Of a stretch of 49,264 bases of DNA, positions 42,027 through 49,264 are shown piece by piece. The stretch spans positions 1 to 49,264 of the forward strand of contig CACWOZ010000012.1 in NCBI GenBank assembly GCA_902762655.1. The letters run 5' to 3'. The position numbers and the translations under genes are program-made. Under the pieces are notes generated by a model that searched no databases, was not told the DNA's origin, and worked only from the letters and a program-made list of their open reading frames with translations. The first letter of the stretch is position 1. Every line of letters begins with the position of its first letter. Source of the stretch: an uncultured Bacteroidia bacterium (GTDB lineage Bacteria; Bacteroidota; Bacteroidia; Bacteroidales; UBA932).

Positions 42027-42284
42027 TTACTTGATTACGATTGCAAGGAGGCAGACGATGATGCCCAGAAGGGCGGCGCCTTCGATCATACCTGCAACGA
42101 TGATCATGCTGGAACGGATGTTGCCTGCGGACTCAGGCTGGCGGGCGATGGCTTCCATTGCAGCGGTGCCGACCTTACCGATTCCATAACCTGCAGCAAA
42201 GGCTGCGAGAGCTGCAGCGACTGCGGCGCCGGCCTTTCCGAGGGCCGCTCCGGCAACTGCCTGAAGAATGATTGTAAGTAACAT
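42027..42284 (-). CDS. atpE: ATP synthase c subunit
   Basis: 85 residues: two membrane helices joined by the conserved polar loop ARQPESAGNIRSSM (residues about 47-60). The ion-binding Glu is in GMIEGAALLGII near 68. The Na+-type ligands are absent: no Gln in the first helix (GYGIGKVG), and Gly instead of Ser/Thr after the Glu. The ring is therefore predicted to carry protons. The gene lies 20 bp after atpB. Confidence 0.96.
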   Translation of the reverse strand: MLLTIILQAVAGAALGKAGAAVAAALAAFAAGYGIGKVGTAAMEAIARQPESAGNIRSSMIIVAGMIEGAALLGIIVCLLAIVIK

Positions 42285-42304
42285 AATATTAACGATTTAA
42301 GTTG

Positions 42305-43383
42305 TTATTCTCCTTTTGCGCGCGCCATACCTATATAGATGGACGACAGCATTGTGAATATGTAGGCCTGGATGAAGGAAATCAGGATTTCCAGCACATC
42401 CAGGAAGATTCCGAAGAGAAGCGTTATGACCGTGGCGCCACCCGTCATCGCAGGGCCGTACTTGGCCATGATGAAAATGATGCTCACCATGCAGAGTATC
42501 TGTATATGCCCCGCCAGCATGTTCGCGAAGAGTCGGATGGTGAGCGAAATGGGCTTCACCAGGGCGGAGAAGGTCTCGATGACCGCCATCAGGGGCTTGA
42601 GCACGCCGGGCACGGCCGGCGAGAAAATCTCCTTGTAGTAATGCTTTGTGCCCGTGAGGTTCACGGTGAAGAAGGTGAAGAGGGCCAGCACCAGGGTGCA
42701 GGCGATGTTTCCCGTGAGATTGGCTCCTCCGGGGAAGAAGGGGATGATGCCGATGACGTTGCTCAGCAGGATGAAGAGGAAGGCCGTGAGCAGATATGGC
42801 GAGTAGCGGCGGTAGTCGTCTTCGCCTATGTTCTCGCGGGCCATGTCGTGTATCATCATTATGAGAGGCTCCATCAGGGCCGCGATGCCGGTGGGATGCT
42901 CCTTGAGGGCGTCGTGGCGCTTGTACCAGCGGGCGGTGAGAAGGACGATGAGCACCAGGAGGAGGGCGTTGATCATCAGCTGCAGCACGTTCTTGGTGAT
43001 GCTGATGTCGAAGGGCTTGCTGCCGTCCTCGCGGACTATCTTCCCTTCGTGCGGAGCGCCTTCGGGGGCGATGTGCCAGCGCCCGTAGCTGCCCGTTTCG
43101 AGGATTTCCCGGGAATTGAATGCGTGTATGCCGCGATCGATGAGGATTACGGGGAGATGTATAGCGACAGGCTTGCCCTTCCATTCGGTCAGGTGCCATT
43201 CGTAGCTGTCGAGGACGTGTTCGAAGATGATGTTGCCGATGTCCGGGACGCTCTCCTGTTCCTCCGTGGCAGGCTCTGCGTCAATGGCTCCGGCTCGCAG
43301 AAAAATGCTCTCCGGCACCATTGCCGACGTCGCCTGCACCGTAAATACAAGCAACAACAAAAGAATCATTTTTCTTCCGCCAA

Positions 43384-43387
<4 letters not shown>
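42305..43387 (-). CDS. atpB: ATP synthase a subunit with extended N-terminus
   Basis: 360 residues. A signal-like hydrophobic N-terminus and a periplasmic extension (IGNIIFEHVLDSYEWHLTEW near 45) are typical of Bacteroidetes AtpB. The membrane part has the ion-channel helices with the essential Arg in ISLTIRLFANMLAGHIQIL near 270. The start is at 43387, where ATG overlaps the atpC stop (ATGA). The open frame continues 89 codons further upstream, but that is atpC read in another frame. No atpI/atpR gene lies between atpC and atpB. Confidence 0.95.
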
Positions 43388-45131
<1,744 letters not shown>

Positions 45132-45175
45132 TCAGGGTTTTAATACTCTTCGCCGGTATCCGCCGGCGCAAGTTC

Positions 45176-45183
45176 CAAAGTTA
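45176..45183 (-). promoter_or_regulatory. Putative -7 element of the ATP synthase operon
   Basis: The minus strand reads TAACTTTG (TAnnTTTG). With the atpD start at 45128 the leader would be about 40 nt. It includes a GC-rich hairpin at 45151-45168 (CGCCGG / CCGGCG, 6-nt loop) that might affect ribosome access. The 180-bp region 45129-45308 holds this promoter, the hairpin unit at 45250-45279 and nothing else recognisable. Confidence 0.55.
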
Positions 45184-45249
45184 CAAAAAAGATTCCTAAT
45201 TGACTAATTTTCGACCTTTGCGCAACTTCTGATTCCGAAAACTCCCCCG

Positions 45250-45279
45250 CGGGCAGAAAAACGCCCCGATTCCTGCCCG
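45250..45279. repeat. Single hairpin unit related to the 51-bp-period repeats (stem CGGGCAG)
   Basis: Arms CGGGCAG (45250-45256) and CTGCCCG (45273-45279) enclose a loop that reads, on the minus strand, GAATCGGGGCGTTTTT. This resembles the AACGGGGCRATTT loop of the units at 5590-5618 and 39257-39285. It lies 30-59 bp past the GH2 stop codon (45309) and upstream of the atpD promoter, so it may also act as a 3'-end structure for the GH3-GH2 transcript. No second unit is seen 51 bp away. Confidence 0.6.
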
Positions 45280-45308
45280 GAGCCCGCAAAAACGGGACAC
45301 CTGCAGCA

Positions 45309-47675
45309 TTAGAGGGCTGAATTGACGGAGAGTTTGGCGGTGCGGAGACGGCGGCCGGAGACCTTAAGACGGATGCGGCCGGGAGTTTGGGAAGATTGAA
45401 CGATTACAGTGAGTTTGCCGTTGAAGGCGTGCATACGGGGTTCGTGGAAAATATCCAGGCAGGTGGGATCGCCGTTCGCTGCGGCACGGTATGAACCTGC
45501 GCCGGAGACCTTGAATTTGAGTAGAGACCCGTCCAGAGGACATAGGTTGCCTCTTTTATCCAGAATCGAAACGGTTACATAGGCGAGATCCTTGCCGTCG
45601 GATTTCAATGCGTGACCGTCATAAGACAGGCTGATTCGATGTGGTTTGCCGGCCGTGCGAACGAAAGCGGAATCCGCAGGAGCGCCATCGCGATAAGCCA
45701 CCACCTTCAGTTCACCTGGCTCGTAATCGATATCTTCCCATATCAGGCGGTAGCGGCTTTCGAGCGCTTCCTCCCGGCCACCGTGCGTGGGTTCCACGGC
45801 AACGGCTTTCTTTCTGATACCCAATGACTTTCCGTTCAGGAATAGCTCAGCCTCATCGTAGCTTGCGAACACCATAACCGGCACCTTGTCACCCTTCTTC
45901 CAGTTCCAGTGAGGTAAAATATGAAGGGTTTCGGAGTTGCGGTTCCACACGCTTCGGAAGAGCCAGAAGCGGTCTTTAGGCAGGGATGCCAGGTCGATGA
46001 TACCGAACATCGAAGAGTGGTTCGGCCAGGCATCGGTATCGTATGGGCTGGGCTCGCCCAGATAGTCGAATCCCGTCCAGACGAACTGCCCGAGGGTCCA
46101 GGGATAATCGTCCGCCAAGGCGAAATCCACGTCCGGGATATTTGACCATGAACAGGCATCCAACTCATAGGCGGAGCACTGCTGGTCGGGATCTTTTGCG
46201 CTGAAACGCTTTACCGCCGGCAATTTGTAAACCCCGCGGGAACTCACGGTAGAACCAGTTTCCGTGCCGAGGATAAATCCCTGGGGCAGAGCCGCATACG
46301 CCTCTTCGTAGCGGAAGGTGCGATAGTTCAGGCCGGGCACGTCGATGCAGGCTGCAAAGCCATTTGAAAGCACGCACGAAACCTGGTCCATGCCACAGGT
46401 GACAAGCCGCGTGGGATCTTCCCTGTGACAGATGTCCCGCAGGAAAGAAGCGACTTTATACCCCTCCGGGCTGCACTGCGTGGGTACTTCGTTGTCAAAA
46501 TATCTGTGATAACCATTGCGGCATTTGGCCACATCCCATTCATCGAAAGGCTCGACCATCATCATGAAGCCCATCTCATCGCACAGGCGAACCAATTCCG
46601 GGGCCGGCATGTTGTGAGAAGTCCGGATGGCGTCACAGCCCATATCCTTCAACAATTCAAGCTGGTGCCTGATTGCCGACTCATTTACGGCTGCTCCCAA
46701 AGGCCCGAGGTCATGATGATTGCAGACACCCTGGAACTTGCGCGATTCGCCATTCAGCAGGAAACCCTTTCCGGGGATAAACTCCACACTGCGGATTCCA
46801 AAAACCGTCTCATAGCGGTCTGTCTCACGAATCCCGTCCCCTATTACCGATACCGCCTTGTACAAAGAAGGTGTTTCAGGGCTCCATAGTTCCGGAGCCG
46901 GGATGCCGAAATCCTGGACCGCAGTGCTTTCTCCGGGCTGAAGAGAAGAATCCGCTTCTGCAACCACGTCTCCGTCAGGCCCTATTATGCAAGTATGCAC
47001 CTTGGCACCTATGTCATCTACCCCTTCCAGAGTTGTTTCCAGGTGAACGGAGGCGAAATCGGCAGATACCTCAGGAGTAGCAACGTGTGTTCCCCATACT
47101 CCTACATGTAAAGTTTCAGTGAGAACAAGATGAACGTTGCGATAGAGGCCTGCACCGGGATACCAGCGAGAAGAGTTGGGGAGATTTTCCAAACGGACTG
47201 CAAGCTCATTGCCGCCAGGATGCACCGCCTCGGTAATATCGACATGGAAGGAATTATAACCATAAGGCCAGAAGCAGACCTCTTTTCCGTTGACGAATAC
47301 GTGCGCGTCGCTCATTGCACCGTCGAAGACCAGCGTCGCCCGCTTGCCGGAGGGCACCTCGAAACTGCATCTGTACCATCCGCAGCCCACATAAGGCAGG
47401 CCGCCAGTGCGTCCGGTCTTAAGCGAGGCCTTTTTCTCGTAATTCTGCGTAACCGCCACGTTCTGAAGATCGTACTCACGGCTGAAAGGGCCGTAGATAG
47501 CCCAATCGTGGGGTATGCACACTCCCTGCCAGGCGGAATCGTCATAAGCGGCGGCAGAGGCCTCGGGGGCATCTCCACGATGGAACTTCCACCCCTTCTC
47601 CAGCAGCACTTCGCTCCTCTGGGCGAAGGCTGAAATCGAAAGCGACAAGGTCGCAACCAGCAGGAGTGCACGCAT
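45309..47675 (-). CDS. GH2-family glycosidase (beta-galactosidase-like) with internal deletion
   Basis: 788 residues. A signal peptide (ending SAFAQ near 19) is followed by a jelly-roll sugar-binding domain (25-185), an Ig-like domain (190-295), the TIM barrel (about 300-560), a DUF4982-like segment (570-660) and a C-terminal Ig-like domain. The substrate strand QGVCNHHDLGPLGAAVNE near 315 and the nucleophile region ILGTETGS (Glu 472) are present. Around the acid/base Glu the text jumps from NGYHRYFD to NEVPTQ (residues 387-400). Relatives have about 25 extra residues here, including the HPS-x4-WS-x-GNE strand. Activity is therefore doubtful. The start codon overlaps the GH3 stop by one base. 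Confidence 0.9.
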   Translation of the reverse strand: MRALLLVATLSLSISAFAQRSEVLLEKGWKFHRGDAPEASAAAYDDSAWQGVCIPHDWAIYGPFSREYDLQNVAVTQNYEKKASLKTGRTGGLPYVGCGWYRCSFEVPSGKRATLVFDGAMSDAHVFVNGKEVCFWPYGYNSFHVDITEAVHPGGNELAVRLENLPNSSRWYPGAGLYRNVHLVLTETLHVGVWGTHVATPEVSADFASVHLETTLEGVDDIGAKVHTCIIGPDGDVVAEADSSLQPGESTAVQDFGIPAPELWSPETPSLYKAVSVIGDGIRETDRYETVFGIRSVEFIPGKGFLLNGESRKFQGVCNHHDLGPLGAAVNESAIRHQLELLKDMGCDAIRTSHNMPAPELVRLCDEMGFMMMVEPFDEWDVAKCRNGYHRYFDNEVPTQCSPEGYKVASFLRDICHREDPTRLVTCGMDQVSCVLSNGFAACIDVPGLNYRTFRYEEAYAALPQGFILGTETGSTVSSRGVYKLPAVKRFSAKDPDQQCSAYELDACSWSNIPDVDFALADDYPWTLGQFVWTGFDYLGEPSPYDTDAWPNHSSMFGIIDLASLPKDRFWLFRSVWNRNSETLHILPHWNWKKGDKVPVMVFASYDEAELFLNGKSLGIRKKAVAVEPTHGGREEALESRYRLIWEDIDYEPGELKVVAYRDGAPADSAFVRTAGKPHRISLSYDGHALKSDGKDLAYVTVSILDKRGNLCPLDGSLLKFKVSGAGSYRAAANGDPTCLDIFHEPRMHAFNGKLTVIVQSSQTPGRIRLKVSGRRLRTAKLSVNSAL

Positions 47676-49264
47676 TACAGGTTCAGCTTAAGATCTTTGT
47701 CACCTACAAGGATATGATATTCTCCGGGCTCGACGAAATACTTCCCGTCACCGTCCAGATAACCAAGGTCCCGTGCGGGATCCACCTCGAAGCGGAATAC
47801 CTCCGTGGCCCCAGCTCGTATCATCTTCTTTTCGAAGAACTTGAGTTCCTTTTCGGGACGAGTGAGCACCGAGCAGTACGGGTCACTCACATACCAGAGC
47901 ACTGCTTCCTTGCCGTCCACGGAGCCGGTGTTCGACACGCTCACCTCAACGGAGAACGGTGCATCCAGGGATGCAGTCCCGACCACCACGGGCTCGCCGT
48001 ATTCGAAGGTGGTATAGCTCAGGCCATGCCCGAAGGGATATAGGGGCTCGGTTGGCATTCCGTCCTTATAGATGCCTTGGGTGCCCCTGCGGCCGGATTT
48101 GTGACGGTTATAATAGATAGGTATCTGCCCTGTCACATAAGGGAAGGTTATGGCTAGTTTTCCGGAAGGATTGATGCGTCCGCTCAGTATTCCCGCAAGG
48201 GCGGATGCACCGTTGCAGCCCGGTTGCCAGGTTTCCACGATAGCTTTTGCGAAGGGTACGATGTGGCAGAGTTCCAGCGGGCGGCCGTTTGTGAGCGTGA
48301 CCACCACCGGCTTACCGGCCATACTGACCATGCTTAACAATTCCTGCTGGCCATTTGGCAGGGCGATGGAGGTGCGGGAGGTGTTCTCCCCGCTCCAGTT
48401 CAGTTTTTCGCCCAGGCACAACACCACGGCATCCGCCCATTTGGCCAGTTCCACGATATCGTTGATATTGTCAGCCTTTTTCCCCTCAACTTCGCAACCT
48501 TCAGCATAACGCACCTCGGCATCCGGGAACTCCCGAACGATCGCATCGAAGAAAACCTCTACCTCATCAGCTTCGGAATGTCCGCGCCAGTTTCCGCGCA
48601 GGTCGCTGCCGTTCTTGGCCAAAGGGCCGATGACAGCCAGTTTCTTCACCCCCTTCAGGGGCAGGATGCCGTCATTCTTCAGCAGCACCATCGATTCAGC
48701 CGCCAGTTCGAATGCGGTCTGCATGGCCTCTGGAAGGAAGAATCGCTCCTCGGGAGCAGATTCGGGGGTGTAAGGGTTCTCGAAGAGGCCAAGGCGGAAC
48801 TTCACCCGCAGCACTCGGCGTACGGCCTCGTCCACCACACTCTCGGGGACCTTCCCCTCTCTTACCAGTTCCTCCAGGTATCTGTCGTATCCGTGGGACA
48901 TCATATCGATATCCACGCCAGCGGTCAGGGCGGCTGCGGAAGCCTCCTTCAAATCGGCGCTATATCCCTGATTGATAAGCTGTTTCACCGCATCCCAATC
49001 GGAGACGACAAGCCCGTCGAAGCCCCAGCGGTCCCGCAGGACCCCGGTCATGGTATAGTGATTTGCCGAGCCGGGCACGCCGCTTATGTCGTTGAACGAA
49101 CTCATGAGCGACACCGCTCCCGCATCCACACCCATTTTATAAGGATAAAGGTACACGTTCCAGAGTGTGGGACGCGAAATTTCGGTATACACATAATCGC
49201 GGCCGGCCTCCGAGGCGCCATAGCCGACGAAATGCTTGAGGCAGGAAGCTACGGCATCCTGCGA
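47675..49264 (-). CDS. GH3-family beta-glycosidase (5' end cut by window edge)
   Basis: 530 visible codons, open to the window edge at 49264. The fragment begins in the N-terminal TIM-barrel domain (ASCLKHFVGYGASEAGRDY). It contains the nucleophile Asp in GFDGLVVSDWDAV near residue 88, the alpha/beta sandwich domain (VLLKNDGILPLKGVKKLAVI near 180; GENTSRTSIALPNGQQELL near 295) and a C-terminal fibronectin-III-like domain (ASLDAPFSVEVSVSNTGSVD near 432). It probably cleaves beta-linked glucose or xylose from oligosaccharides in the periplasm. The stop codon overlaps the GH2 start (TAATG), so the two are translated together. Confidence 0.95.
   Translation of the reverse strand, partial: SQDAVASCLKHFVGYGASEAGRDYVYTEISRPTLWNVYLYPYKMGVDAGAVSLMSSFNDISGVPGSANHYTMTGVLRDRWGFDGLVVSDWDAVKQLINQGYSADLKEASAAALTAGVDIDMMSHGYDRYLEELVREGKVPESVVDEAVRRVLRVKFRLGLFENPYTPESAPEERFFLPEAMQTAFELAAESMVLLKNDGILPLKGVKKLAVIGPLAKNGSDLRGNWRGHSEADEVEVFFDAIVREFPDAEVRYAEGCEVEGKKADNINDIVELAKWADAVVLCLGEKLNWSGENTSRTSIALPNGQQELLSMVSMAGKPVVVTLTNGRPLELCHIVPFAKAIVETWQPGCNGASALAGILSGRINPSGKLAITFPYVTGQIPIYYNRHKSGRRGTQGIYKDGMPTEPLYPFGHGLSYTTFEYGEPVVVGTASLDAPFSVEVSVSNTGSVDGKEAVLWYVSDPYCSVLTRPEKELKFFEKKMIRAGATEVFRFEVDPARDLGYLDGDGKYFVEPGEYHILVGDKDLKLNL

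Overview
This looks like a chromosomal window from a high-GC member of the Bacteroidales, probably an uncultured gut-type lineage. The evidence is a SusC/SusD pair with surface lipoproteins, BACON and M6-protease genes, an ATP synthase operon beginning with atpD-atpC, an RseC-RnfBCDGEA operon, and promoters matching the Bacteroidetes -7 motif TAnnTTTG. Genus cannot be fixed from the sequence alone. No tRNA, rRNA, CRISPR array, integrase or transposase was seen.

Layout. 1-738: 5' part of pgk (minus). 787-3249: a small lipoprotein, a beta-helix lipoprotein and a Rid-family gene remnant. 3260-5492: the NfnAB/SudAB-like flavoprotein pair. 5493-5937: hairpin repeats, the tail of a lost outer-membrane protein and a partial duplicate of the nfnA start. 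5938-8570: four uncharacterised envelope genes including a TM2 protein. 8604-24536: fourteen minus-strand genes with no gap above 7 bp (alaS, an lptG-fmt fusion, two M23 peptidases, a MerR regulator, Nif3, a zinc-ribbon protein, dnaB, rseC, rnfBCDGEA). 24654-28145: purA-purC-purB on the plus strand. 28138-37480: a SusC/SusD locus whose last gene is a secreted M6 protease. 37796-45128: atpDCBEFHAG plus thiN. 45309-49264: a GH3-GH2 glycosidase pair, with GH3 cut by the window edge.

Energy metabolism is well represented: the Nfn-like complex, the Rnf complex and an F-type ATP synthase would link ferredoxin/NAD(P)H redox state to the ion gradient and ATP. The purine genes make IMP precursors and AMP. 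The SusCD locus and the GH2/GH3 genes suggest outer-membrane uptake of peptides or glycans.

The most unusual content is a set of palindromic insertion elements, several of them inside conserved genes in frame. (1) A 73-bp core is shared by fmt (19603-19675) and atpG (38720-38792). It matches at 63 of 73 ungapped positions, sits in opposite orientation relative to the two reading frames, carries a compensatory stem change, and is flanked in each gene by its own perfect inverted arms of 21 and 19 bp. (2) A 24-bp-arm palindrome lies in the tail of rnfB. (3) Hairpins repeat with an exact 51-bp (17-codon) period at three loci (2884/2935, 5541/5592/5643, 39207/39258), plus a lone related unit at 45250-45279. 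Stems are shared within a locus but differ between loci, while loop and spacer sequence is shared between at least three loci. This resembles the in-frame palindromic elements of Rickettsia in concept, but I do not recognise the sequences. The lptG-fmt fusion, an apparent internal deletion in the GH2 enzyme and the nfnA partial duplication are further oddities.
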